DNA of 64,000 nt from Candidatus Defluviicoccus seviourii (GCA_900609035.2 UXAT02000007.1:29907-93906), one strand, 5' to 3'. Positions 8,673-19,264 are shown, numbered from the stretch's first letter. Made by a program: numbers and translations. Notes: generated by a model not told the origin, from the letters alone.

Positions 8673-10442
8673 GTGGCCGAGCAACAGGGGGAAGACGGAT
8701 CGATGACACTCGCCGAAGTTGCGGCGCGCAGCCGTCGGCTGCTCATCGACTGGCTTGGCCGCAACGGTTACCCGATTGCCTCGTCGTCGATTGCCGATCC
8801 GTTCGACATCTGCACCACCTTTCTCGAGTTGACGTCGCGCATGATGACGCAGCCGAGAAAGATCGTGAATGCCCACGTGGCGCTGTGGAAGGATTACCTC
8901 GACCTTTGGCAGAGCACGACCGCACGCCTGCTTGGCGAGCCCTACCAGCCGGGGACGTCGCGCACCGAGCCCGATCCGCGCTTTATCGACGATGCCTGGG
9001 AAGACAGCGACATCTTCAATTTCATCAAGCATTCGTATCTGCTGACGTCGCGCTGGCTGTTGCGCACCATCCGCGGTGTCGACGGCGTAAACCCGGCCAC
9101 ACTGCAGCACGCTGACTACTACACACGTCAGTTCGTGAACGCGCTCTCGCCTTCGAACTTTGCCCTCACCAATCCGGAAGTCATCCGGGCGACCTTCGAA
9201 ACCCGCGGCGAGAACCTGATCAACGGCTTCAAGAACCTTCTCACTGACCTCGATTGGGCCAGCGCCGCCTTTGGCTTGGGCGGTCCCGGTAAGCCCTTCC
9301 TCCTTGGCCGGAATGTCGCGGCGACACCGGGCAAGGTGATCAACCGCACCGAGATGATGGAGATCATCCAGTACGAGCCGCTGACCCCCAGTGTGCATCG
9401 GCGGCCGCTTCTGCTGGTGCCGCCGTGGATCAACAAGTTCTACCTGTTTGACCTGCGGCCTGAGAACTCGTGGATCCGGTTCGCGCTGGAGCAGGGCCAC
9501 ACGGTGTTCGCGATTTCGTGGGTCAATCCGAACGAATGGCTGGCGAGCCGGTCGTTCGAGGATTACGTGCTGCGCGGCATCGTCGCGGCGCTTGATTCCA
9601 TCGAGACGGTCACCGGTGAGAACCGCATCAACGCGGTCGGTTATTGCATCGGCGGCACGCTGCTCGCAACGGCGCTTGCGTACCTGGCCGCGCGCGGCGA
9701 TGAGCGGATCGCGAGCGCGAGCCTCTTGGCGACGATGCTGGACTTCTCGATGCCGGGCGAACTCGGCATCACGATCGATGAGGCGGCGATCGCCTGCCTG
9801 GAGGAGAAATCAGCCCAGCGCGGCTACCTCGACGGACCCGATATCGCCATTCTCTACAACATGCTGCGGGAAAGCGATCTGATCTGGACCTTTACCGTCA
9901 ATACCTACCTGCTCGGCAAGGACCCGTTCCCGTTCGACTTCCTGTACTGGAATGCCGATACGACACGGCTGCCGCACGCGTTGCACAGCTATTATCTGCG
10001 CAATTTCTACCAGCATAACCGGCTGCTGGAACGGGGCGGGATCAGCATCGCCGGCGAGCGCATCGATCTGAAGAAGGTCAAGATCCCGACGTATTTTCTT
10101 GCCACCCGCGAAGATCACATCGCACCGTGGAAATCGGTTTACGCCGGCATGCGATTGCTGGGGGGCACGCCTCAATTCACGCTCGCTGACTGCGGCCACG
10201 TCACCGGCGTCATCAATCCGCCGGCGGCCAACACCTATCAACACTGGGTGAACGCCAAGACGCCGGTCAATCCGGACGAATGGCTGGGCAGCGCCCACCG
10301 CGAACGTGGCTCCTGGTGGCTGCACTGGAACGCCTGGCTGACCAAGCAGTCCGACGCGGAGACCGTGCCGGCGCGCATGCCCGGCGGCGGCTTGGCTGTC
10401 CTCGGCGATGCGCCTGGGTCCTACGTGCGCGACGGAGCCTGA
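8673..10442 (+). CDS. phaC: Class I poly(3-hydroxyalkanoate) synthase
   Basis: PhaC polymerises (R)-3-hydroxyacyl-CoA into PHA storage granules. The 589 residues match class I enzymes. An N-terminal PhaC domain precedes an alpha/beta-hydrolase core whose lipase-like box is GYCIGG, with the catalytic Cys near residue 325. The catalytic Asp (REDHIAPW) and His (CGHVTGV) follow. The GTG at 8673 has AAGGAAGA 6 bases upstream and gives the usual length. The frame is open from 8583 (ATG) and a later ATG lies at 8703. No phasin, phaA or phaB gene is in the window. It converges with meaB. Confidence 0.93.
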   Translation: MAEQQGEDGSMTLAEVAARSRRLLIDWLGRNGYPIASSSIADPFDICTTFLELTSRMMTQPRKIVNAHVALWKDYLDLWQSTTARLLGEPYQPGTSRTEPDPRFIDDAWEDSDIFNFIKHSYLLTSRWLLRTIRGVDGVNPATLQHADYYTRQFVNALSPSNFALTNPEVIRATFETRGENLINGFKNLLTDLDWASAAFGLGGPGKPFLLGRNVAATPGKVINRTEMMEIIQYEPLTPSVHRRPLLLVPPWINKFYLFDLRPENSWIRFALEQGHTVFAISWVNPNEWLASRSFEDYVLRGIVAALDSIETVTGENRINAVGYCIGGTLLATALAYLAARGDERIASASLLATMLDFSMPGELGITIDEAAIACLEEKSAQRGYLDGPDIAILYNMLRESDLIWTFTVNTYLLGKDPFPFDFLYWNADTTRLPHALHSYYLRNFYQHNRLLERGGISIAGERIDLKKVKIPTYFLATREDHIAPWKSVYAGMRLLGGTPQFTLADCGHVTGVINPPAANTYQHWVNAKTPVNPDEWLGSAHRERGSWWLHWNAWLTKQSDAETVPARMPGGGLAVLGDAPGSYVRDGA

Positions 10443-10443
10443 A

Positions 10444-10460
10444 GCCCGGTCGCGCCGGGC
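10444..10460. terminator. Short GC hairpin between convergent phaC and meaB
   Basis: A perfect 6-bp inverted repeat (GCCCGG / CCGGGC, 5-nt loop) starts 2 bases after the phaC stop and ends 9 bases before the meaB stop. There is no T-tract on either side, so factor-independent termination is uncertain. Confidence 0.3.
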
Positions 10461-10468
10461 GGCCCTCG

Positions 10469-11494
10469 TCAGTGCCGGCCGCCGGCCGTGGCAGTGGCAG
10501 TGGCAGTGGAAAGCGGCTCGAGCGCCTCATCCACACCCAGCAGCGCGCATGCGGCGGCGAACGGGTCGATGGCCCGCTCCAGGCCGCGATCGAGCAGGCG
10601 TTCCAGCGTCTCTCGGCTCTGGCGCAACAGGCGCTCGCGAACGATGTCCTCGGCCGACTTGAGGATCCGCATCTCCAGGATCTTGCGCCTGCGATCGGCG
10701 ATCTCGCCGCTCTCGTACAGATGGGTGCGGTGGGCGTCGATGGCGCCCACGAGCTCAGCAATGCCCTCGCGCTTCTGCGCGCTGGTGGCGAGAACCGGTG
10801 TCATCCAGGCGGACTGCTCGCGCGCGAGCGAGCCCAGCCGCAGCATCGTCTTTAGATCGGCGACCGTCTCCGCCGCCTCGATCTTGTCGCACTTGCTGAC
10901 GATGTGGATATCGGCGATCTCCAGCACGCCGGCCTTGATTGCCTGGATTTCGTCACCGAGGCCGGGCGCCGAGACGACCACGACCGTGTGCGCCGACTGG
11001 ACGATGTCGACTTCATCCTGCCCGACGCCCACCGTCTCGACGATCACCACGTCGAAACCCGCGGCGTCGAGGATATCAATGACATCGTGGCTGGCACGCG
11101 CGAGGCCGCCCAGCGCGCCGCGGGTCGCCAGCGAGCGGATGAACACGCCGGGATCGCCGGAAAGCTCCAGCATGCGGATGCGGTCGCCCAGGATGGCGCC
11201 GCCGGAGAACGGGCTCGACGGGTCGACGGCGACGATGCCGACGGTGCGGTCGATCTCGCGCAGCTTCTGCGTCAGTGCGCGCACCATCGTCGACTTGCCG
11301 CTGCCGGGAACGCCGGTGATGCCGACCACGTGCGCGCGGCCGGTGTGGCGGTGGATCGCCGAGAGCGCGGCCCGGCCGCGACGGCCGCTCGATTCCGCGA
11401 CCGACATCATCCGCGCAATGCTCTTGCGGTGGCCAGCCTGCACATCGCGAACGAGGGCGAGAGCGGCCGCCTCCGCACCGGCGTGGCTGCTCAC
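10469..11494 (-). CDS. meaB: Methylmalonyl-CoA mutase-associated G3E GTPase MeaB/ArgK
   Basis: MeaB is the P-loop GTPase chaperone that gates cobalamin loading and protects adenosylcobalamin-dependent methylmalonyl-CoA mutase. The 341 residues have a Walker A GVPGSGKST near 61-69, the G3E switch motifs, a VETVGVGQDE stretch and a terminal dimerisation arm. The GTG at 11494 overlaps the upstream stop (GTGA) and has AGGAGA before it. A longer frame to 11704 is the shadow of the neighbouring gene. The last residues are encoded by a short (GCAGTG) tandem giving a Thr/Ala run. The mutase is not in the window. The link to the cob cluster at 54-63 kb is functional, not positional. Confidence 0.9.
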   Translation of the reverse strand: MSSHAGAEAAALALVRDVQAGHRKSIARMMSVAESSGRRGRAALSAIHRHTGRAHVVGITGVPGSGKSTMVRALTQKLREIDRTVGIVAVDPSSPFSGGAILGDRIRMLELSGDPGVFIRSLATRGALGGLARASHDVIDILDAAGFDVVIVETVGVGQDEVDIVQSAHTVVVVSAPGLGDEIQAIKAGVLEIADIHIVSKCDKIEAAETVADLKTMLRLGSLAREQSAWMTPVLATSAQKREGIAELVGAIDAHRTHLYESGEIADRRRKILEMRILKSAEDIVRERLLRQSRETLERLLDRGLERAIDPFAAACALLGVDEALEPLSTATATATAGGRH

Positions 11495-12030
11495 GCGCGT
11501 TCTCCTGCCGCGACGGCGTCGCGGTGCTCTTTCGCCAGGCCCACGTAGCGGGGGATGGTGCGGGCGATCACGGCCCGCTCGGCGTCGCCGACATCGCGCA
11601 TCAGCCGCGCCGGCGAGCCCGCCCACAGCTGACCGGTCGCGATCCGCCTGCCAGGCGTGAGCAGCGCGCCGGCCGCAAGCATGCCGCCCGTCTCGACCAC
11701 GCAATCGTCCATGATGGTGGCGCGCATGCCAATGAAGCAGCCCGATTGCAGCGTGCAGGCGTGCAGGAGAACCATGTGGCCGAGGGTCACTTCGTCGCCG
11801 ATGAAGGTGCCCTGGCCGTCCTTGGAGACGTGGATGATCGTGCCGTCCTGGATGTTGGTGCGCGCGCCGATGCGGATGATGTTGACGTCGCCGCGGATGA
11901 TGCAGCCGAACCAGATGCCGGCGTCCTCGCCGATCTCAACGTCGCCGATGACGGTTGCCGTCGGTGCGATGAAGGCCGAAGGAGCGATCTTGGGCAGGAT
12001 GTCGCGATAGGGAAGGATGATACCGGCCAT
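11491..12030 (-). CDS. Gamma-class carbonic anhydrase family protein
   Basis: This 179-residue left-handed beta-helix protein of the PaaY/CaiE/YrdA type is built from hexapeptide repeats. The three zinc-ligand histidines of gamma carbonic anhydrases are present (His67, His85, His90). It is either a genuine carbonic anhydrase or a related trimeric hydrolase. In this family catalysis varies and cannot be decided by sequence. The stop overlaps the meaB start by four bases, so the two are translationally coupled, and it lies 12 bases after an alpha/beta hydrolase in the same direction. Confidence 0.85.
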   Translation of the reverse strand: MAGIILPYRDILPKIAPSAFIAPTATVIGDVEIGEDAGIWFGCIIRGDVNIIRIGARTNIQDGTIIHVSKDGQGTFIGDEVTLGHMVLLHACTLQSGCFIGMRATIMDDCVVETGGMLAAGALLTPGRRIATGQLWAGSPARLMRDVGDAERAVIARTIPRYVGLAKEHRDAVAAGERA

Positions 12031-12042
12031 TGTTGTCCCGCT

Positions 12043-12747
12043 TCACGTTTGCAGCCAGTAGCGGAGCACGGCACTCACGGCCTGCGGCTGCTCCAGCGCC
12101 GCGAGATGGCCGCATTCCTCAATCGCGACCAAGACCGCGCGCGGGATTTTCTCTGCCATTTCGGTGGCCATGGCAAGGGGCGTCAACAGGTCCTGGCGGC
12201 CGCACAGGACGACGGTGGGACAGTGGATCAGGCCCAAGTCGCGCCGGCTGTCCGGACGGCCCATGATCGCCCGTTGCTGGCGGATGAAGGCATCGCGGCC
12301 GACCCGCTCCGCCATTGCGAAGATGGCATTGGCAAGCGGTTCGTCGTTGACCCGCTCGCGGTGAACCAGGAGCGGCAGCAGCCGTCGGGTCACGCCCTTG
12401 AATTCGCCGGAGCGCGCGAGGCCAATCAGCGCCCAGCGGTCGGCGCTCTGCTGCGGGCTGTCGGCGCGGGCATTGGTGTCAAGGAGGGCGAGGCGGGCAA
12501 CGCGCTCCGGTGCCTGGCGGATGATTTCGAGCGCGACGTAGCCGCCCATCGACAGCCCGGCGAGTGCGAACTGCTCGGGTGCTTCGGCCAGAACCTGGCT
12601 GGCCATTGCGCCGATTGTCTCCTGGCTGGTGAGATCGGCGACACTCACATCGGCGATGTCGGCGAGTGCCTGGCTCTGGTGCTGCCAGAGCACGCCATCG
12701 CACAACAGGCCGGGCAGAAGGATCAGGGGCGGCCTGCTGGCAACCAT
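12043..12747 (-). CDS. Alpha/beta-fold hydrolase
   Basis: This 234-residue serine hydrolase has a nucleophile elbow GLSMGG (Ser66), an oxyanion-hole LLPGLL near residue 10, a candidate catalytic Asp in GRQDLLTP and the His in ECGHLAALEQP. It resembles the esterase/haloperoxidase group. The substrate is unknown. It lies between an isochorismatase-like gene and the carbonic anhydrase gene, all leftward with short gaps, so an operon 13315 to 10469 is likely. Confidence 0.8.
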   Translation of the reverse strand: MVASRPPLILLPGLLCDGVLWQHQSQALADIADVSVADLTSQETIGAMASQVLAEAPEQFALAGLSMGGYVALEIIRQAPERVARLALLDTNARADSPQQSADRWALIGLARSGEFKGVTRRLLPLLVHRERVNDEPLANAIFAMAERVGRDAFIRQQRAIMGRPDSRRDLGLIHCPTVVLCGRQDLLTPLAMATEMAEKIPRAVLVAIEECGHLAALEQPQAVSAVLRYWLQT

Positions 12748-12772
12748 GGATGCTCGCCTTTTCCGGCCAGAG

Positions 12773-13315
12773 CTACTTGATGAGGGCGGAGACTTCCTTG
12801 AATTCCGGTGTCCCGGCGCGGCGCAGCCACTCGAACACCACCATTTCCGTGGTGACGATCACCGCACCTGCCGTGCGCAGCCGCTGCATGGCGTGCTTGT
12901 GGCTTAAAGGGACGCGTGACGACGTCGCATCGGCGACAACGAACACGCGCACGCCATCTTCGAGCAACTGTTCCGCCGTCTGCAGCACGCAGACATGGGC
13001 CTCGATGCCGGCGATCACGGCCTGCGCCCGGCCCAAGGCCCGAAAGCGGGCCGCAAAATCCCGCTCCGCCATGCAGGAAAAGGCCATCTTCTCGATGACG
13101 GAGCCCGCTGGCAGCAGCGGTTCGAGTTCGGCCACGGTCGGTCCCAGCCCCTTGCGGTACTGCTCGGAAACGAGGACGGGGACATCGAGGCGAGCCGCTG
13201 CCTTCAAGAGGACGGACGCGTTGGCGACAACTGCCTCGGCGGCCGACATTTTCGGCAGCAGGCGGGCTTGGATATCAACGATCAGAAGGCTGGAGGTGTC
13301 GGGATCGATCAACAT
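12773..13315 (-). CDS. Isochorismatase-family cysteine hydrolase
   Basis: This 180-residue Rossmann-like hydrolase of the YcaC/isochorismatase superfamily has the catalytic triad Asp14 (IVDIQ), Lys76 (IEKMAF) and Cys109 (EAHVCV). Members hydrolyse amides or vinyl ethers, and the substrate here is unknown. The ATG at 13315 has AGGACAG upstream. It is the first gene of the leftward group and is divergent from the DEAD-box helicase over a 192-base gap that must contain promoters for both. Confidence 0.82.
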   Translation of the reverse strand: MLIDPDTSSLLIVDIQARLLPKMSAAEAVVANASVLLKAAARLDVPVLVSEQYRKGLGPTVAELEPLLPAGSVIEKMAFSCMAERDFAARFRALGRAQAVIAGIEAHVCVLQTAEQLLEDGVRVFVVADATSSRVPLSHKHAMQRLRTAGAVIVTTEMVVFEWLRRAGTPEFKEVSALIK

Positions 13316-13507
13316 CGGTAACTGTCCTGAACAATGCGCTCAATCAGGTTATGCAGGCCACATTTGGTCACACCGGAGCGGGTTTTTTTCCCTTCCCTCG
13401 GCGTGGACATTGACTCCGATCCGCCAACACCTATCATCCGGGCGCGTGACTTTAAACCTTCCTGGTGATAGGGGCCTTCGTCCGTCGGGATGCGGCCTCG
13501 GGGCTTA

Positions 13508-14995
<1,488 letters not shown>

Positions 14996-15052
14996 TCCGG
15001 CCACTGGCTATACGGCCCACCGGCTGCCTCCGACGCCTTCGAATAGGGGCTC

Positions 15053-15167
15053 GTGCAGCGACCCAATCGGGCGATTCACGCCCGAGCAAGGTTGTCGCTG
15101 CACAACATATTGAATCGCGTGCACTTTCGGCACAAACAGGATGTAAGCCCTGTTTGTGCCAGCGCAC
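15053..15167 (+). repeat. 115-bp structured intergenic repeat, copy 1
   Basis: This copy matches the reverse complement of 42377-42491 with about 7 differences in 115 bases. It holds two hairpins. The first has 10-bp arms (GTGCAGCGAC / GTCGCTGCAC) enclosing a nested TCGGGCGA-type stem. The second has perfect 11-bp arms (GGCACAAACAG / CTGTTTGTGCC) with a 10-nt loop. It lies between the convergent helicase and lipoprotein genes and overlaps the first base of the lipoprotein stop codon. Confidence 0.85.
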
Positions 15168-15499
15168 TAGCCGCCCGGTGCGGCGGCAACGCAGTCGAAA
15201 TGCGCCTCCCACGGCGTCAACAGCGGGCAGCTGCCGATGCTGTCCCGGCGGTTGCGCGCTTCCTTGCCATACTTTTCGCACGCTGCCGCGGCCAACGCCT
15301 CGACCCCGGCCTTGCTCGCGGCCAAGCCGCTGAAGCAGATGGTCACCTGGTTGAGGTCCGCCGGCACTTTGCGGAAGGTCGGGGCGTTCCGATTGAACTC
15401 GTCCGCCGTGTAGACGTAAGGATCCATCGCCCCGCAGCCTTGAAGGCCAGCGGTGAGGATGAGGAACAGGGCAAGGCAACGTCGGGTGCTTCGTGTCAT
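15167..15499 (-). CDS. Small cysteine-containing lipoprotein
   Basis: This 110-residue protein has a classic signal peptide (TRSTRR then a hydrophobic core) and lipobox LQGC (Cys22), so it is predicted to be lipid-anchored in the envelope. The mature part contains four further Cys residues (ICFSG, ACEK, GSCP, DCVA), which could form disulphides. No family was recognised. The ATG at 15499 is chosen because it starts the signal peptide. The stop codon abuts the structured repeat, so the repeat may supply its 3' end. Confidence 0.7.
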   Translation of the reverse strand: MTRSTRRCLALFLILTAGLQGCGAMDPYVYTADEFNRNAPTFRKVPADLNQVTICFSGLAASKAGVEALAAAACEKYGKEARNRRDSIGSCPLLTPWEAHFDCVAAAPGG

Positions 15500-15624
15500 C
15501 GCGGCCCCAGGTTCTAGCGGTAAACACCCGCTCGCGCCACCGCGCTTGTTTCCGCGTTCACACACCCGCACTATGACGATGCAGCCTGCGGCCGGCCCGG
15601 CGCAGAACAAGGAACCTCGGCCCC

Positions 15625-16188
15625 ATGCCTCTTCCCGTGCTTGTCGGCATCAGCGGCGCGACCGGCGTGATCTACGCTGTCGAACTGCTGCGGGCGCTGA
15701 AACAGCTCGGACAACCGGTCCATCTGATCGTCTCGGAGATGGGCGCGCGCACGCTTGCGATTGAAACCGATCTGAGCCTGGACGACCTGCGCGGCCTTGC
15801 CGACGTGACCTACAGCAACAAGGATTTGGCGGCCGCTGTTTCCGGCGGCTCCTTCCGCACCGCCGGAATGGTCGTAGCACCATGCTCGGTGAAGACGCTG
15901 TCCGGCATCGCCAACAGCTTTTCCGTCAACCTCATGATCCGGGCCGCCGACGTGACGCTGAAGGAACGCCGGCCGCTCGTGCTCCTGTTTCGCGAGACGC
16001 CGCTGCATGCCGGGCATCTGCGGCTGATGCTGCGGGCGACGGAGATGGGGGCGGTCATCATGCCGCCGTTGCCGGCGTTCTACACGCGGCCGCAGACGAT
16101 CGGGGAAATCGTCCAGCAGACGGTCGGACGGGCGCTCGATCACCTCGGCATCGAGCATCAGCTGATCGCGCGCTGGTCCGGCGCTTAA
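15625..16188 (+). CDS. ubiX: Flavin prenyltransferase UbiX
   Basis: UbiX attaches dimethylallyl to FMN to make the prenylated-FMN cofactor of UbiD, needed for ubiquinone synthesis. The 187-residue length is normal. The flavoprotein fold begins with VGISGATG and continues with VVAPCSVKTLSGIA and the RETPLHAGHLRLM motif, all characteristic of UbiX. It overlaps the convergent potI stop by four bases. UbiD is not in the window. Confidence 0.93.
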   Translation: MPLPVLVGISGATGVIYAVELLRALKQLGQPVHLIVSEMGARTLAIETDLSLDDLRGLADVTYSNKDLAAAVSGGSFRTAGMVVAPCSVKTLSGIANSFSVNLMIRAADVTLKERRPLVLLFRETPLHAGHLRLMLRATEMGAVIMPPLPAFYTRPQTIGEIVQQTVGRALDHLGIEHQLIARWSGA

Positions 16189-16988
16189 GCCTTGCGCTTT
16201 TGGCCGTCGGCGAAGCGCCGCTTCTGGATCAGCGTTGCGGTGATGACGCCGAGCGTGACGAAGCCGATCAGGACGGTCGAGACGGCATTGATCTCCGGCG
16301 TCACGCCGAGGCGAACCTGGCTGTAGATGCGCATCGGCAGCGTCGTCGCGCCCGGCCCGGTGGTGAAGCTTGCAACCACGAGGTCGTCCAGCGACAGCGT
16401 GAACGCGAGGAGCCAGCCCGAGACGAGTGCGGGAGCGATCACCGGCAGCGTGATGACGAAGAAGGTCTTGAGCGGTGAGGCGCCTAAGTCCATCGCCGCT
16501 TCCTCAAGGATGATGTCGAAGGTCAACAGCCGCGACTGCACGATGACCGCGACGTAGGCGCTGGCAAACGTCGTGTGCGCAACGGCCACGGTCCAGAACC
16601 CGCGCGCCCAGTCGAGGCTCACGAACAAGAGCAGCAGCGACAGCCCGGTGATGACTTCCGGCATCACCAGCGGGGCAAAGACCAGGCCGGAGAAGACCGT
16701 CCGGCCGGGAAAGCGGGTGAAGCGGGCGAGCGTGACACCTGCCAGCGTTCCCAGCACGAGAGCCAGGCTCGCCGATACCAGCCCGATCCGCACCGTGACC
16801 CAGGCAGCGTCCATCAGTTGCCGATTGCGCAGCATCTCGCCGTACCATTTCAGCGAAAAGCCGCCCCAGACGGTGACCAGGCGTGACTCGTTGAAGGAGA
16901 AGGCGACCAGCAGCAGGATCGGCAAATAGAGGAAGGCGAAGCCGCAGGTGAGAGCCAGCACCGTCGCTGGTGTGAAGCCGGCCTTCAT
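16185..16988 (-). CDS. potI: Polyamine ABC transporter permease PotI
   Basis: This 267-residue inner-membrane permease of the PotC/PotI type has six hydrophobic segments and the cytoplasmic EAA loop (EEAAMDLGASPLKTFFVITLP) that docks the ATPase. It forms the channel with PotH. Its start overlaps the potH stop by four bases (ATGA). The order potF-potG-potH-potI on the minus strand is that of a putrescine importer. Confidence 0.92.
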   Translation of the reverse strand: MKAGFTPATVLALTCGFAFLYLPILLLVAFSFNESRLVTVWGGFSLKWYGEMLRNRQLMDAAWVTVRIGLVSASLALVLGTLAGVTLARFTRFPGRTVFSGLVFAPLVMPEVITGLSLLLLFVSLDWARGFWTVAVAHTTFASAYVAVIVQSRLLTFDIILEEAAMDLGASPLKTFFVITLPVIAPALVSGWLLAFTLSLDDLVVASFTTGPGATTLPMRIYSQVRLGVTPEINAVSTVLIGFVTLGVITATLIQKRRFADGQKRKA

Positions 16989-18019
16989 GATGCGCCGTCC
17001 GTGCCGCCGCGGCGGGCCTGATGGCGCTGAAACAGCACGATCGGCACCGTGAGCGCCGCCAACAGCACGATCGCGACCGCGCTCGCGAGCGGCCAGTCGC
17101 GGTTGTTGAAGAACTCAAGCCACAGCGTCCGGCCGATCATCAGCGTCTCCGAACCGCCGAGCAGGTCCGGGATCACGAACTCGCCCGCGGCCGGGATGAA
17201 CACCAACAGGCAGCCGGCGATGATGCCGGGCAGCGCGATCCGCACCGTGATGGTCCAGAAAGCCTTGATGGGAGGACTGCCGAGATCGACCGCGGCCTCG
17301 ATCAGGCTCGGATCCATCTTCTCGAAGCTGGCGTAGATCGGCAGCACCATGAACGGCAGGTACGAGTAAACGATGCCGATGTAGACTGCGATGTCGGTGT
17401 TGAGGATGGTGAGCGGCTCGGAGATCACGCCTAAGCCGATCAGGACAGCGTTGAGAATGCCTTCCGGCTTCAAGATCCCGATCCAGGCGTAGACGCGGAT
17501 CAGAAACGAGGTCCAGAACGGCAGGATCACCATCATCAACAAGAGTGCCCGCCACCGCTCCGGCGCCCGGCTCATGGCGTTGGCGAGCGGCAGCGCCACG
17601 CACAAGGTCAGGAACGTCGCGACCGCAGAGATTCTGAGCGAATTGAGGAAGGCGCGGACGTAGAGCGAGTCCTCGAACAGCAAGAGGTAATTCGAGAGAT
17701 TGAGGCGAACCGTGAGATAGCTGAGGCCGTTCTCCTCCAGCCATGCGACGAGCGGTGCATAGGGCGGAACCGCGAGCACCGTCTCCGAGAAGCTGAGCTT
17801 GAGAACGATCAGGAACGGCGCCAGGAAAAAGAGGCCGAGCCACAAAAAGGGCAGCGCGATCACGAGGGTGCGGCCCGAACGCTCCAGCCACTGAACGAAG
17901 CGCGCCAGCACTCCATAGAAGGAGAAGGCAGAAGTCGTCCGCTCCAGCACCTCGAACGCCGTCGTTTGCGGCCCCGGCGAGACGTAAGGCGCAGGCGTCT
18001 GGGCCGGCTGTCCGCTCAT
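16985..18019 (-). CDS. potH: Polyamine ABC transporter permease PotH
   Basis: This 344-residue permease of the PotB/PotH type has an N-terminal cytoplasmic extension of about 45 residues and then six membrane segments, with an EAA loop (IEAAVDLGSPPIKAFWTITVR). The ATG at 18019 is the only start between the potG stop and the first membrane helix that gives a sensible N-terminus. A second copy of the same ten bases (18031-18040) provides an out-of-frame ATG overlapping the potG stop. No good Shine-Dalgarno precedes 18019, so coupling to potG termination is likely. Confidence 0.9.
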   Translation of the reverse strand: MSGQPAQTPAPYVSPGPQTTAFEVLERTTSAFSFYGVLARFVQWLERSGRTLVIALPFLWLGLFFLAPFLIVLKLSFSETVLAVPPYAPLVAWLEENGLSYLTVRLNLSNYLLLFEDSLYVRAFLNSLRISAVATFLTLCVALPLANAMSRAPERWRALLLMMVILPFWTSFLIRVYAWIGILKPEGILNAVLIGLGVISEPLTILNTDIAVYIGIVYSYLPFMVLPIYASFEKMDPSLIEAAVDLGSPPIKAFWTITVRIALPGIIAGCLLVFIPAAGEFVIPDLLGGSETLMIGRTLWLEFFNNRDWPLASAVAIVLLAALTVPIVLFQRHQARRGGTDGAS

Positions 18020-18035
18020 GCCGGGAGGTGTCCGC

Positions 18036-19202
18036 TCATGACAGCAGGACCACGCTGGCCGAAGGCGGCCACCACAGCCAAACCTGGTCCTCCCAGGTGA
18101 TCGGCCGTTCGACCAGGCGCGAGCGGTTGGCTGCCGACACCTTGACCACTTCACCGGTGGCAAGCCGGACGTGGTAGGTGGAGAGGCTGCCGAGGTAGGC
18201 GATGTCGAACACGCGGCCGGTGACACAGTTGAAGCGGGCGTCGGCCGGCGGGGCCTTGCCGATCTCGATCTTCTCCGGCCGGATTGCGGCATACGCCTCC
18301 TGGCCGGGGACGGCATCGATGCCGCGGTCGGTGTAGATGTCGCAGCCGCTCTCGGGCGAGCGCACGGTCACGTGATCCTTGCCGGCCTCGACGACCCGGC
18401 CCTCGAACACGTTCACGTCGCCGACGAAGCCGGCCACGTAGAGGCTGTTCGGGTATTCGTAGATCTCGCCCGGCGTGCCGACCTGAACCGTGCGGCCGCG
18501 GTCCATGATGGCGATCCGGGTCGAGACGGTCATCGCCTCGTCCTGGTCGTGGGTGACGATAATGAAGGTGAGGCCCAGGGTCTCTTGGATGTTGACGAGT
18601 TCGAACTGCGTCTGCTCGCGCAGGCGACGGTCGAGCGCTCCGAGCGGCTCGTCCAACAACAGCAGCTTCGGCCGCTTAATGAGTGCGCGGGCAAGGGCGA
18701 CGCGCTGCTTCTGGCCACCGGAGAGCTGATGCGGCCGCCTGCGGCCGAGATCGGCGAGCTGGACGAGCTCCAGCATCTCGCCGACCCGGCGGCTGATCTC
18801 GCGCCGGGGTACGTGCTCCTGCTTCAGCCCGAAGCCGACGTTCTGCTCGACCGTCATGTGCGGGAACAGGGCGTAGGATTGGAACATCATGTTTACAGGC
18901 CGCCGGTGCGGCGGCACGTCGGCCATGTCGACACCGTCGATTTCGATCGTGCCGGAGGTCGGTTGCTCGAAACCGGCCAGCAGCCGCAACAGCGTCGTCT
19001 TGCCGCACCCGGACGGCCCGAGGAGGGAGAAAAACTCGCCCTTGTAGATGTCGAGCCAGACGTCATCGACGGCGACGAAGCCGTCGAACCGCTTGATCAC
19101 ATTGCGGATCTTGATGAGCGGCGTCGCCTTCGGATCGTTCCAGGGCTCGGCCGGCAGCCGAGCATCAGGAGCGAGTGCGGCCGGCAGATCGGGGGCGGTC
19201 AT
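18036..19202 (-). CDS. potG: Polyamine ABC transporter ATP-binding protein PotG
   Basis: This 388-residue ATPase energises polyamine import. An N-terminal ABC domain carries Walker A GPSGCGKTT, the Q-loop FQSYALFPHM, signature LSGGQKQR and Walker B LLLDEPLGALD. A C-terminal TOBE regulatory domain follows (from about residue 300). The length is close to that of E. coli PotG. It starts 62 bases after potF and is followed closely by potH. Confidence 0.93.
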   Translation of the reverse strand: MTAPDLPAALAPDARLPAEPWNDPKATPLIKIRNVIKRFDGFVAVDDVWLDIYKGEFFSLLGPSGCGKTTLLRLLAGFEQPTSGTIEIDGVDMADVPPHRRPVNMMFQSYALFPHMTVEQNVGFGLKQEHVPRREISRRVGEMLELVQLADLGRRRPHQLSGGQKQRVALARALIKRPKLLLLDEPLGALDRRLREQTQFELVNIQETLGLTFIIVTHDQDEAMTVSTRIAIMDRGRTVQVGTPGEIYEYPNSLYVAGFVGDVNVFEGRVVEAGKDHVTVRSPESGCDIYTDRGIDAVPGQEAYAAIRPEKIEIGKAPPADARFNCVTGRVFDIAYLGSLSTYHVRLATGEVVKVSAANRSRLVERPITWEDQVWLWWPPSASVVLLS

Positions 19203-19264
19203 GGCTCAAGCCCCAGGTTCGCTTGACGTGGTGCCGACCGCTTGCCCGAGGCAGCGATCGCGGC

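Noticed and set aside
10489..10510. Tandem GCAGTG hexamers in the meaB 3' end
   Set aside because: Only about three units, in frame and at a variable C-terminus. A simple-sequence run with no sign of phase variation.
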